Positions 7,832-16,978 of a DNA stretch of 44,607 nucleotides are shown here, one piece after another. Numbering within the stretch: the stretch's first letter is position 1; each line of letters begins with the position of its first letter. Source of the stretch: CBDVBD01 sp965372135 (lineage in GTDB: Bacteria > Electryoneota > RPQS01 > CBDVBD01); the NCBI GenBank assembly GCA_965372135.1, contig CBDVBD010000006.1:1-44607 (forward strand), written 5' to 3'. The translations under genes and the position numbers were made by a program. The notes under the pieces were generated by a model. That model saw only the letters and a list, made by a program, of their open reading frames with translations, had not been told where the DNA came from and did no database searches.

Positions 7832-9712
7832 TTATTTGAAGTATCCGAGGGCACGCAGGCGCTCTTGATAAGCCTGGTTGGACTCCACGGAAACCGCCCG
7901 TCCGGGTTGGCGGTTTTTATAATCGTAGGTTTCGATGAAGTTGACCGGAACGTTTTTTAGGTCGAACGCTTCGGTGAGGACGCGACCATCCATGTCACGA
8001 CCCACCGGTAATCCGAACAGGTTTAAGATGGTGGGAGTGATGTCCTTGACACCGGCGGTGGTGATGGTTTTTCCCTGTTTGGTATCGCCACCAGCCATCA
8101 CGAACACACCGGGCGGGGCGTTTTGGTGTTCATAGCTACCTTCAGGATGGATGCCGTGATCGAATCCGTGGTCGGACACCACAATTACGATGGTGTTGGG
8201 GTCCAATGCACCCAAAATCTGCTCCAGCACTTCGTCGATATAGACGTAATATTCCGGTACCAGATCTTTGAATCGGCGGATATTATCTGGGTCCAACCGG
8301 TCGGTGTGACGTTCGTGGAAGAAATACGGTAAATAAAAATGTTCCATGGAATCGGTACCGTCCAGGTAAACGGTAAAGAAATCCGGCTGCCCGTATTGTT
8401 TTAACATGTACAGGGCCGCTCGAACCATGGTGATGTCTTCCGGATAGGAAAATTTAAACATGGCGGCTTTGGAATCTTCATCGAAGACCTGGTAGTCTTT
8501 AGTGTTTCGATACCAGGTTCTATCCTGTTCCGTCTCAAGATGTATAAACCGTGCTACATCATCAATAGGAATATCTTCAGGTTCCACTATTAACGGTTCT
8601 AATTCACTGATAATCCGGGAGGGGAATACAGATAGAGAGTCTCCAAAGACTACTTGGCTCCCCATATGCTCCATTGCTTTATTATACAAAGCATGGTCGG
8701 AGACCATGTAACCGTTCACCGGTTCAGCGGGGTAACTGCCCCACCAGTTCAAGACGCCTACAGTCAACCCGACATCGGACAGGATGTTCCAAAGTGCTTC
8801 GGTGGTACGAAAGGTGGAGTTGATGGGTGTGATTTGGATTATTCTTCCCATCATCCACTGCAATTCATGGAAGCTGCCGGGGATTTTGGTGATGGGTAAG
8901 ACCACTCCGGTGATGGGAAAGGTCCAGACGCGGAAGGAGGTCATATGGTGTTTTTCCGGCATTTTCCCGGTGGCGATGGTGTTCCAGATCGGAGGGGAAA
9001 ACGTGGGCAGAATGGTGTGACATTGGGATCGGATGCCGCGATCCACCAAGCTTTTCATGGTCGGCATTCTTCCGCTGTCCATCAAGGGGTCGATAATTTC
9101 CCACCAGGCACCGTCGATGCCGATCAGCGCCACTTTGACATCTTCCTTGGGAGCCGGCAGTGCTGGTTGTGCTGCCGGTACAGGGTAACTGGAAAATGAT
9201 TTCATGACCGGATAGGCGCTCCAAGCTATTGCAACCAGGGCAAGGATTAGTGCGATCCTCACGGTCCATCCGCGAGTACGTCCTTCCATATACAATAGTA
9301 TTCGGTAACCGATCCAGCAGGCAGCAGCCCATAGGATGGCACCGGCAATTTCCACTACCCATCGCAATCCAGCGAAATGGGCGAATAGGTGAATTGACAG
9401 CCAGTTGCGCCCATAGTAGAACACGGCGATGGCTAATAGGATGAGGATACCATGGGCGACTAATCCGACTTCGCGCCGGCGTCCTACTGCCAGCGCTCCA
9501 ATTACTACGCCGATGATTGCCATTAAGCAGGCATATATGGCTGCCATGTGGAGCCGGAGTTGCCCCTGGAGTAGTGCGGAATGCAGCGACTGGTTGGTTT
9601 GGATCAGGCGGATGGCGATGGCGGTTCCAACCAGGATTCCCACTATCAATCCAGCGATTAATCCCGATGATATTCGGGAAGTAATGGGGCGATATTTTCT
9701 TGGATTTAGCAT
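7832..9712 (-). CDS. Membrane-anchored alkaline phosphatase superfamily enzyme, 5TM paralog 1
   Basis: The product has 626 residues. Five hydrophobic segments lie at about 14-35, 55-77, 85-103, 118-142 and 150-170. Basic loops (NPRKYR, GRRREVG, GRTRGW) fall on the N-terminal side of helices 1, 3 and 5, which by the positive-inside rule puts the C-terminal domain in the periplasm. That domain (about 190-626) has a metal Asp at D200 (LIGIDGAWW), a nucleophile-position Ser239 (PTFSPPIW), LDGTDSMEH and VVSDHGFDHG metal motifs, and it ends RLRALGYFK. The architecture resembles EptA/LtaS-type phosphotransferases, but the catalytic motifs are of nucleotide pyrophosphatase type. It is the last of four such paralogs and sits 10 bases after an intact radical SAM gene. 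The substrate is unknown. Confidence 0.85.
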   Translation of the reverse strand: MLNPRKYRPITSRISSGLIAGLIVGILVGTAIAIRLIQTNQSLHSALLQGQLRLHMAAIYACLMAIIGVVIGALAVGRRREVGLVAHGILILLAIAVFYYGRNWLSIHLFAHFAGLRWVVEIAGAILWAAACWIGYRILLYMEGRTRGWTVRIALILALVAIAWSAYPVMKSFSSYPVPAAQPALPAPKEDVKVALIGIDGAWWEIIDPLMDSGRMPTMKSLVDRGIRSQCHTILPTFSPPIWNTIATGKMPEKHHMTSFRVWTFPITGVVLPITKIPGSFHELQWMMGRIIQITPINSTFRTTEALWNILSDVGLTVGVLNWWGSYPAEPVNGYMVSDHALYNKAMEHMGSQVVFGDSLSVFPSRIISELEPLIVEPEDIPIDDVARFIHLETEQDRTWYRNTKDYQVFDEDSKAAMFKFSYPEDITMVRAALYMLKQYGQPDFFTVYLDGTDSMEHFYLPYFFHERHTDRLDPDNIRRFKDLVPEYYVYIDEVLEQILGALDPNTIVIVVSDHGFDHGIHPEGSYEHQNAPPGVFVMAGGDTKQGKTITTAGVKDITPTILNLFGLPVGRDMDGRVLTEAFDLKNVPVNFIETYDYKNRQPGRAVSVESNQAYQERLRALGYFK

Positions 9713-9722
9713 GGCTTTTTAA

Positions 9723-11168
9723 TTAACCTCCTCGCAAGCTGAAGTCCAGGGTGATTAACCCTGCTTTTATCGCTCGTTTCAGTTCGCCGAAGTTGGAGAT
9801 GCGCATCAGGGCTTTCCACAAGTAGCCCGGTCGCCAGTAGAATCGGCGGTAGGCGATTTTCATCCAGCGTTCCAGCTCCTCCGAACCCAGGTCGGTATAG
9901 GTTTCATTAAAGAAGCTGGCGGTGTGGAGGATGCGCAGGTCGCACCAGGAGCCGTCTTTGATTTCCGGTCGGATTTCGGCGACCATATCAAATAATTCGG
10001 TGCCGGGATAGGGGGTTAGGATTCCGAAGGCGGCATATGCCGGTTTTAACTCCTTGACGAAATCGATGGTGCGCTCGATAGTGTCAACGGTTTCGCCCAC
10101 GTTGCCCAACATAACGTGGGCGTGGGCGTCCAGACCCAATTCATTACACCATTTGAATATCTGTTTGATTTCGTTTAAGATAATGCCTTTATTCAATTTA
10201 TCCAGGATTTCCTGGTCGCCGGATTCCACGCCGAATTTAATCATGTGACAGCCAGCTTGCTGCATCAGCGCCAGCATTTCCTTGTCCAAGCCGGTGAGCC
10301 TGCCGTTGCAGATCCAGCTAATTTTCCAGCCACGATCGACGATTCCCTGACAGATCTCCCGATTACGTTGGTTGAACATGGTGAAGGTCTCGTCGCGGAA
10401 GAATACCTCCTTGTAGCCTTCGTCAAGGATTTGTTCCAGTTCACCCAGGACGTTTTGGGCGGATCGGACTTTTATCAGGTTAGGATAGAGCCTGGGGACG
10501 GTGCAGAAGATACATTTGCCGGAACATCCACGGGAGGTGACGGCGACGGTGTAGGGGTAATGTTTTACCACCGGATTGAAATAGTCGTGGTCGGGCAGCA
10601 GGCTGCGGTCCGGATAGGGCAGGTAGTCCAAGTCCTGGTCCGAGGAACGGGTATTGTTTACTACGGTGTGTCCGTCTTGGCGGAAGCCGATTCCCAACAC
10701 CGATTTCCAGGAATCATCGTTTTGGGACAGGGCATTTACCAGCTCGACGATGACATCTTCGGGGTCGCCCAGGAGGAGGATGTCGATGCCGGTGCGGGTC
10801 AAGGATTCCTGGGGCAGGAAGGTGGGATGGGTTCCGAAGACGACGGTGCGGCAATTGGGGGAATGGTCGCGAATTTTGCCCAGGTTTTGGGCGTCTTCGT
10901 TGATGGTCATGGTGGAGGTAGATGCGACTACAATGTCGGCATCGCAGCCGTGTTCCAGAATGTGGTGGAAGCGGTCGCGTTCCACTGCGCCATCCAAGAA
11001 TTCAGCCTGGTGCCCGGCGTGGTTCAGTACGGTGGCGACGTAGATCAGGGACAGGGGCGGCATTTGCATGCCACCGATTTCTTTGCCTTTGCACCAGCAC
11101 CCGAAAATCTGGTCACGTATTACGTTAGGGAAGCTGGAGCTGGCGGGGTTTAATACTAAGATTTTCAT
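9723..11168 (-). CDS. B12-binding domain radical SAM protein
   Basis: The product has 481 residues and is intact, unlike its relatives at 2883 and 24181. The N-terminal B12-binding domain covers about 1-150 (MKILVLNPAS start, then MPPLSLIYVATVL and the ASTSTMTIN and VVFGTHPT strands). The radical SAM cluster motif is RGCSGKCIFC with C215, C219 and C222. The usual FFRDETFTM and IKFGVESGDQEILDKLNKG segments follow, then a C-terminal helical extension of about 100 residues. Such proteins methylate or rearrange unactivated carbons using cobalamin and S-adenosylmethionine, often on lipids or sugars. It lies between two membrane phosphatase paralogs with gaps of 8-10 bases, so it is co-transcribed and probably acts on the same molecule. 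Confidence 0.88.
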   Translation of the reverse strand: MKILVLNPASSSFPNVIRDQIFGCWCKGKEIGGMQMPPLSLIYVATVLNHAGHQAEFLDGAVERDRFHHILEHGCDADIVVASTSTMTINEDAQNLGKIRDHSPNCRTVVFGTHPTFLPQESLTRTGIDILLLGDPEDVIVELVNALSQNDDSWKSVLGIGFRQDGHTVVNNTRSSDQDLDYLPYPDRSLLPDHDYFNPVVKHYPYTVAVTSRGCSGKCIFCTVPRLYPNLIKVRSAQNVLGELEQILDEGYKEVFFRDETFTMFNQRNREICQGIVDRGWKISWICNGRLTGLDKEMLALMQQAGCHMIKFGVESGDQEILDKLNKGIILNEIKQIFKWCNELGLDAHAHVMLGNVGETVDTIERTIDFVKELKPAYAAFGILTPYPGTELFDMVAEIRPEIKDGSWCDLRILHTASFFNETYTDLGSEELERWMKIAYRRFYWRPGYLWKALMRISNFGELKRAIKAGLITLDFSLRGG

Positions 11169-11176
11169 GAGTTCGA

Positions 11177-13054
11177 TTATTTGACATATCCGAGGGCTCT
11201 GAGGCGTTCGTTATGGTCTTCATCCAACTCGGTGGTCATGGGTTTTCCCATCACCCTAGGTTTGATATCATAGGTTTCGATCCACTCCAACGGAGTGACG
11301 TCCGGTTCGAATATCTCTGTCAACGCCCGACCATCCATATCGCGCCCGATGGGCAACCCAAAAGCAGACAGGATGGTGGGGGTAATATCTTCCACGCCCA
11401 CGCGTTCGATGGCGGCACCGGGTTCGATGTTGCTGCCGGCGGCGATAAAGACACCGGGCGGGGCGTTATTATGTTCATATATCATGTTGCGGTGCAAGCC
11501 GTGGTCAAATCCGTGGTCGGAGACGATGATGACGATAGTATTGGGGTCCAACGAATTCAGCAGTCTTGCCAGCACCTGGTCCAAGTACCGATAGTACTCG
11601 GGAACGGTATCTTTCAGGCGATCGATGTTAGCCTGGGTGAGAACGTCACGATGGCGCTCATGGAAGTAATAGGGCAGATACCAGTGCTGAATGGGGTCCA
11701 AGGCATCCAAGAATAACGCCAGGAAATCAGGCTGCTCATAGGTGGCGGTGAGATATTTGGTCATTCGCACCACCGATTCGTCCCAGGGGTAGTTGAATTT
11801 GACCATTCCCATCTCCTGCCCTTTGGTGGAGGAGGGAATTCTGGGAATGTTTTGATACAGCTTATAATCTTCGGGTGATTGTATATGGATGAAACGCGCC
11901 ACCGAATCAAGGGGAAATTCCAGGGGATCAATTACCAAGGGCAGCAATTTGGAAAACAGCTCCGGCGGATACACGGAAACGGCTTCGCCTTCTTTGGGCT
12001 CGTTTCGTGAGGATCGCACCAGGAAATCACAGGCTAGGATTGATACGTTAAACCCATTGACGGGCTCAGCGGGATAGCTGGACCACCAGTTCAAGGCTCC
12101 GACAGTTAGACCGGCATCGGACAGTATATTCCACAGTGCTTCGGTCATGCGAAAGGTGGAGTTCATGCGGATTTGTTTGATGATAGGTCCCAACATCCAG
12201 TTAAATTCGTAACAGATCCGGGGGGCCGAGTTAAAGGGTACTACCACGCCGGTGATGGGGAATTCACTGACCCGGAAGTGGGTGATGCGGTGCTTTTCGG
12301 GCAGTTTTCCGGTGATTATTGTGGTCCATAATGCGGGGGATGCTGTGGGGATTAGGGTTTGAAACGGCGCATGTACACCCCGATCCATCAATTGTTTGAA
12401 ATTGGGTAGTTCCCCTTTTTCCAGCATTGGAGTCATGATTTCCCACCAGGCGGCATCGATCCCAATCAAGGCAACTTTGACACCTTCTTTTGGGGCAGGT
12501 AAGTCCAGAACAGCAAGAATAGGAGTATGATCGGTGGATGTTTTTAGCATGGGATAGACATTCCACGATATCACCAATATTACCGATAGGATGGTGACGG
12601 TTAGTATCAATCCCCGCACACGTTTTTCCAAAAACATCAGGAACTTGAAAATAATCCAGCAGACCGCGACCCAAACGATGGTTCCCACAATTTCGTAAAT
12701 CCAGCGTAGTTCGGTAACGCGTTCCAAGACGTAGAAGGAGATTATGTTTCTCCCGTAGTAAAAAGTCAGCGACGTTCCCAGAATTATGATTCCACGGGCT
12801 AACAGTTCAATGTTTTTGCGTTTTTTTAACGCGAATACTCCGATCAGTAATCCGGGAATCAGGAGTAGCAGCCCGTATATCACTGCCAAGTGGAGTCTGA
12901 GATAGGCTTTCAGCAATACGGGTTGATGGGGATCACGCGTTATTATCACCCAAGAAGCAATGCCTGCACCAACCAGGATTCCGATAAGAAATCCCGAGGC
13001 TAATCCAGACAGGATTCTTTTAGAGAGTGGATTGGTTCCGGTGGTTCGCATCAA
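11177..13054 (-). CDS. Membrane-anchored alkaline phosphatase superfamily enzyme, 5TM paralog 2
   Basis: The product has 625 residues and aligns without gaps to paralog 1 over the first 240. It has five helices and the conserved FYYGRN motif (about 98-103) in the third helix/periplasmic turn. Catalytic residues: D200 in LIGIDAAWW, Ser239 in PTASPALW, LDALDPIQH and IVSDHGFDHGLH. It ends RLRALGYVK. GIDAAWW replaces the GIDGAWW of two paralogs, and the mid-region (about 340-400) is the most divergent, which suggests a different acceptor or substrate. It is followed 8 bases later by the intact radical SAM gene, and a 106-base AT-rich gap separates it from paralog 3, so it may have its own promoter. 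Confidence 0.85.
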   Translation of the reverse strand: MMRTTGTNPLSKRILSGLASGFLIGILVGAGIASWVIITRDPHQPVLLKAYLRLHLAVIYGLLLLIPGLLIGVFALKKRKNIELLARGIIILGTSLTFYYGRNIISFYVLERVTELRWIYEIVGTIVWVAVCWIIFKFLMFLEKRVRGLILTVTILSVILVISWNVYPMLKTSTDHTPILAVLDLPAPKEGVKVALIGIDAAWWEIMTPMLEKGELPNFKQLMDRGVHAPFQTLIPTASPALWTTIITGKLPEKHRITHFRVSEFPITGVVVPFNSAPRICYEFNWMLGPIIKQIRMNSTFRMTEALWNILSDAGLTVGALNWWSSYPAEPVNGFNVSILACDFLVRSSRNEPKEGEAVSVYPPELFSKLLPLVIDPLEFPLDSVARFIHIQSPEDYKLYQNIPRIPSSTKGQEMGMVKFNYPWDESVVRMTKYLTATYEQPDFLALFLDALDPIQHWYLPYYFHERHRDVLTQANIDRLKDTVPEYYRYLDQVLARLLNSLDPNTIVIIVSDHGFDHGLHRNMIYEHNNAPPGVFIAAGSNIEPGAAIERVGVEDITPTILSAFGLPIGRDMDGRALTEIFEPDVTPLEWIETYDIKPRVMGKPMTTELDEDHNERLRALGYVK

Positions 13055-13160
13055 AATATCTCCTGTTCAAGATTCTTATTTGAGATGTGATAGTACTACA
13101 TTTTATAAGGTTAGGGTAGTAGTTTTCCTCAGCCAGTATCATTTGCTCAATGACAAGATT

Positions 13161-15041
13161 TCATTTAACATATCCGAGTGCTTTGAGTTGATCAACGGCG
13201 ACTTCGCCCAGTTGCGAAGATTTTGTTTTATGTGTTTTCAGGATTTGGGAATCGTAAGTTTCCACCCAGGTCACCGGGTCCGATTCCTTTTGATAGATTT
13301 CGGTGACCGCTCTGCCGTCCATGTCTTTTCCTACCGGCAATTCGAACAATGATAAGATTGTGGGTGTGATATCTTCTACTCCAATATTTTCAATGACCGC
13401 GTTCTGTTTGATACCAGGACCAGTAACGATAAATACACCCGGCGGGGCATCGAAATGGTGGTACATGCAATCGAGCACTATTTTTTTATCGAAGCCGTGA
13501 TCGGATAGTACAATGACAATGGTGTTGGGATCTAGGGCTGTTAGGATTTGCCCCAATACTTCGTCCATAAATCTATAGTATTCGGGTACAGCATCTTTCA
13601 ATCGTCGAATGTCGTCAGGATTTAAGATGTCAGTATGGTGGTGGTGATAGTAATAGGGCAGATATTGGTGCTGCACTGCATCAAGCCCTTTCAGGCACAT
13701 GGCGAAGAAGTCCGGTTGGTTATAATTTTCCAACAGGTACATTGCCGCTTGTATGGTGGTAATATCCTCGAGGTAGGAACATTTAAATATGGCGGCACCC
13801 CGGTTTTTTCCGGGGAAGCGGAGGTCGCCGGCATTTTGGTACCAATTACGATCTTCATCAGTTTCGATATGGATAAAGCGAGATGCAGTTTCAATGGTGA
13901 CGTCTTCCGGGTTCAGGCTGAGGGGCTGCAATTCGGAAAATAATTCTTGGGGGAATACGGAATAGTGTTCAACGTTTTCAACTTCCTCAGGGGATTGGGA
14001 CAGGTATCTGTTGTACAGAGCTTGATCGGATACGATATATCCATTTAGGGGATCGACTGGGTAGCTGCCCCACCAGCTTATCACGCCGACAGTGGCACCG
14101 GACAGAGACAGTATGTCCCATAGAGTGCTGGTAATACGCTTATCGGCTGACACTAATGACAAGCCAAAGATGTGTTCCTTCATCCAGAGTAATTCCGGCA
14201 TCGCTTTAGGAGGGTATATTTGCGGAATGGTGACTCCCGTGATGGGAAATGTCAAGGTTAGAAAGCAGCCAATTCCGTGTTTGTCAGGCATTTTCCCAGT
14301 TGTGATGGTGTTCCAGATGCCCGGGGAAAAGTTGGGTGAGATGGTGCGCAGATGGGCGCGACATCCGTTAGTGACCAGGTGCTGGAAATTAGGCAGTTGA
14401 CCGGATTCCATCATGGGATCGGCGAATTCCCACCAGGCGCCGTCGATGCCAATCAGCGCCACTTTGATGCTATCGTTTGGAGCAGGAAGAATGGGGTCAT
14501 CGGCGGCTAATTGAGCGCCATAAGGTGATTTCAGCACCGGAGGGACAATCCACAATACCGTGAACGCGATGGCTACCAGGCTGACGCCAAGCGTCATTCC
14601 CCTGATTCGTTTTTCTACAAAAATCAAGAACTTATAGATTATCCAACATATTAAGCCCCATCCCAGGAACCCGATGATTTCCAGCAGCCATCTGGTTTCC
14701 GCGAAATTCATCCAGAATTTTGTTGACAGCCGATTTCGACCGGCGTAGAACAGCAACAGGGAAGCTAAGATGATTATTCCGTTCGCCAACAGGTTAATGT
14801 CCCGGCGACGTCCCAATGCCAATGCGCCGATGATCAATCCGGGGATCAGCATCAACAGTCCGTAGATGACAGTCAGGTGCAGTTGGAATTGCCCCTTTTG
14901 GAAGGGGGTTACCAGGGTGTAGCTCACCTGGGTTAATCGGAAGGCGTGCCCAAATCCGAATACCATGCCAACTATAATTCCTGCAATCAGCCCGGAAAGT
15001 AGTCGTTTGGATAGGGGTATAGATTTAGGGACTCGGGGCAA
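13161..15041 (-). CDS. Membrane-anchored alkaline phosphatase superfamily enzyme, 5TM paralog 3
   Basis: The product has 626 residues, collinear with the other paralogs. Catalytic residues: D200 in LIGIDGAWW, Ser239 in PNFSPGIW, LKGLDAVQH and VLSDHGFDKK. Near the active site it has a run of four histidines (YYYHHHHTD) where others have HERH or HDRH, and the region after DHG (KKIVLDCMYHHFDAPPGVF) lacks the usual glycine-histidine. These differences sit at metal- or substrate-facing loops and point to a changed specificity. It ends QLKALGYVK. The stop is 106 bases from paralog 2, and the start is 14 bases after the stop of paralog 4. Confidence 0.85.
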   Translation of the reverse strand: MPRVPKSIPLSKRLLSGLIAGIIVGMVFGFGHAFRLTQVSYTLVTPFQKGQFQLHLTVIYGLLMLIPGLIIGALALGRRRDINLLANGIIILASLLLFYAGRNRLSTKFWMNFAETRWLLEIIGFLGWGLICWIIYKFLIFVEKRIRGMTLGVSLVAIAFTVLWIVPPVLKSPYGAQLAADDPILPAPNDSIKVALIGIDGAWWEFADPMMESGQLPNFQHLVTNGCRAHLRTISPNFSPGIWNTITTGKMPDKHGIGCFLTLTFPITGVTIPQIYPPKAMPELLWMKEHIFGLSLVSADKRITSTLWDILSLSGATVGVISWWGSYPVDPLNGYIVSDQALYNRYLSQSPEEVENVEHYSVFPQELFSELQPLSLNPEDVTIETASRFIHIETDEDRNWYQNAGDLRFPGKNRGAAIFKCSYLEDITTIQAAMYLLENYNQPDFFAMCLKGLDAVQHQYLPYYYHHHHTDILNPDDIRRLKDAVPEYYRFMDEVLGQILTALDPNTIVIVLSDHGFDKKIVLDCMYHHFDAPPGVFIVTGPGIKQNAVIENIGVEDITPTILSLFELPVGKDMDGRAVTEIYQKESDPVTWVETYDSQILKTHKTKSSQLGEVAVDQLKALGYVK

Positions 15042-15055
15042 TTTATATCCTGCAT

Positions 15056-16936
15056 TTATTTAGTATAGCCCAGGGCACGAAGCCGTTCTTGGATGGCTTC
15101 GTCCATCTGGGACGGTTCCACGCGACCGCGTTGGCGATCTTTGATGTCGTAAGTGTCAATGCGCGTTATGGGGACATTTTCCATGTCGAACGCTTCGGTA
15201 ATCACTCTTCCGTCCATGTCACGACCAATTGGCAAGCCGAACAATGTCAGAATAGTGGGGGTAACATCACGGACGCCGGCGGTGGTGATGGTTTCATCCT
15301 GTTTGATGTCGCCACCGGCAATCAGGAACACTCCTGGAGGTGCATCGGGATGGTTGTAGTTGCCGTTGGGCTCCATTCCGTAGTCGAAGCCGTGGTCGGA
15401 TACGATGATGATGATGGTATTGGGGTCCAAGGCTGATATGATACGCCCCACGAATTCATCTACGTATTGGTAATAGTTGGGTACCAAGTCCTTCAGCCGG
15501 TTGATGTTTTCGGTTTTAAGTACGTCCTGGTGGCGGTCATGGAAGAAGTAGGGTAAGTATTTGTGTTCCATGGAATCCAAGCCATCCAGATATACTGCGA
15601 AGAAATCCGGCTGCCCGTGGGAGCGTAACAGATGCAATGCCGCTCGTACCATGGTCTCGTCTTCGGGGTAGGAAAATTTGAACATGGCGGCTTCGGATTC
15701 TTCGGTAAAGACCCGGTAATCCTGGGTGTTATGGTACCAGGCGCGGTCGGCGTCGGATGTGATATTGATAAAGCGCATTACGGAATCCACCGGGATTTGC
15801 ATGGGATCCAACACCAGGGGTTCCAATTCCGGCAGCAGTTGGGGTGGGAACACGGAACGGGGATCGCCGGATGACTCACCACCCAGGACATATTGCAGGG
15901 TTTTGTCGTACAGGGCGTGGTCCGACACCACGAAGCCGTTTACCGGTTCGGCAGGGTAGCTTGCCCACCAATTCATAACGCCGACGGATAACCCCGCATC
16001 GGATAGGATGTTCCACACCGCTTCGGTCATGCGAAAGGTGGAGTTCATGGGTGTCCAGCGGATCAGACGTCCGATCATCCATTCCAATTCGTAGCAGATG
16101 ACCGGGTAACGGGTCAGGGGCAGTACGACATCGGTGACGGGGAAGGTCCAGACGGTAAAGGCGGTGACATGATGTTTATCCGGGTTTTTGCCGGTGGCAA
16201 TGGTGTTCCAAATGGGGGCTGACAGTGTGGGCAACAGGGTATGGCAAGGGGATCGCACCCCTCGGTCAATCAGGCGTTGGAATACTGGCATTTTCCCTTG
16301 TTCCAGCAGGGGATCTATCATGTCCCACCAGGCTCCATCCACACCGATTAACGCCACTTTGATATTTTCTTTGGGTGCCGGCAAGGCTAATTCAGTGGTC
16401 TGGCTGGGGTTTTCCGGCGGTAGTTTGATGATGGGATAGGCGCTTCGTATGACAAAGATCACCAGTAATAACAACGCGAGCCGCACCGTCCAGCCCCGGG
16501 CGTGCTCTTCCATGAACATTAGAATCTTATATATCACCCATGAGGTCACCGCCCATCCAAGAAATCCCACGATTTCCAGCAGCCAGCGCAACCCGCCGAA
16601 ATGTGTCCAGATATGGTAGGACAGCCAGTTACGCCCATAATAGAAGACGAGCAGTGCGAAAAGTAGGATTATTCCATGCGCCACCAAGCCGACTTCCCGG
16701 CGGCGACCAAGGGCGAAGATGCCGATGATCAATCCGGGGATAATCAGGAGTAATCCGTAGATAGCTGCCATGTGAAGGTGAAGCTGCCCACGAAGGAAAG
16801 GTGTGTGCAGGGAATCGTTGATTTGCGCCAGCTGGAAGGCAATGGCGAACCCGAGAAGTATCCCAATGATTACTCCAGCGATGACGCCGGATAGTATTTT
16901 ATGTGACAATGGTCGATGTCTCAATCGTCGACGCAT
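15056..16936 (-). CDS. Membrane-anchored alkaline phosphatase superfamily enzyme, 5TM paralog 4
   Basis: The product has 626 residues and is closest to paralog 1 (shared GRNWLSxH, HFxGLRW, YPAEPVNG and LDGxDSMEH segments). Catalytic residues: D200 in LIGVDGAWW, Ser239 in PTLSAPIW (SAP instead of SPP) and IVSDHGFDYG. It ends RLRALGYTK. Five helices and a periplasmic C-terminal domain are predicted as for paralog 1. It follows the YdjC deacetylase gene by 42 bases on the same strand, so the membrane phosphatase block probably belongs to the same transcription unit as the GT2 and deacetylase genes. Function beyond phosphodiester/phosphoester chemistry is not known. Confidence 0.85.
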   Translation of the reverse strand: MRRRLRHRPLSHKILSGVIAGVIIGILLGFAIAFQLAQINDSLHTPFLRGQLHLHMAAIYGLLLIIPGLIIGIFALGRRREVGLVAHGIILLFALLVFYYGRNWLSYHIWTHFGGLRWLLEIVGFLGWAVTSWVIYKILMFMEEHARGWTVRLALLLLVIFVIRSAYPIIKLPPENPSQTTELALPAPKENIKVALIGVDGAWWDMIDPLLEQGKMPVFQRLIDRGVRSPCHTLLPTLSAPIWNTIATGKNPDKHHVTAFTVWTFPVTDVVLPLTRYPVICYELEWMIGRLIRWTPMNSTFRMTEAVWNILSDAGLSVGVMNWWASYPAEPVNGFVVSDHALYDKTLQYVLGGESSGDPRSVFPPQLLPELEPLVLDPMQIPVDSVMRFINITSDADRAWYHNTQDYRVFTEESEAAMFKFSYPEDETMVRAALHLLRSHGQPDFFAVYLDGLDSMEHKYLPYFFHDRHQDVLKTENINRLKDLVPNYYQYVDEFVGRIISALDPNTIIIIVSDHGFDYGMEPNGNYNHPDAPPGVFLIAGGDIKQDETITTAGVRDVTPTILTLFGLPIGRDMDGRVITEAFDMENVPITRIDTYDIKDRQRGRVEPSQMDEAIQERLRALGYTK

Positions 16937-16978
16937 AAGTTCTCCGGAAGAGTAATCGGTTAGTTTGTTATCATGGCT

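Noticed and set aside
10245..11153. Long plus-strand open frame of 302 codons opposite the radical SAM gene
   Set aside because: It lies wholly antisense to an intact gene with clear family motifs, shows no family features and has the composition of a shadow frame.
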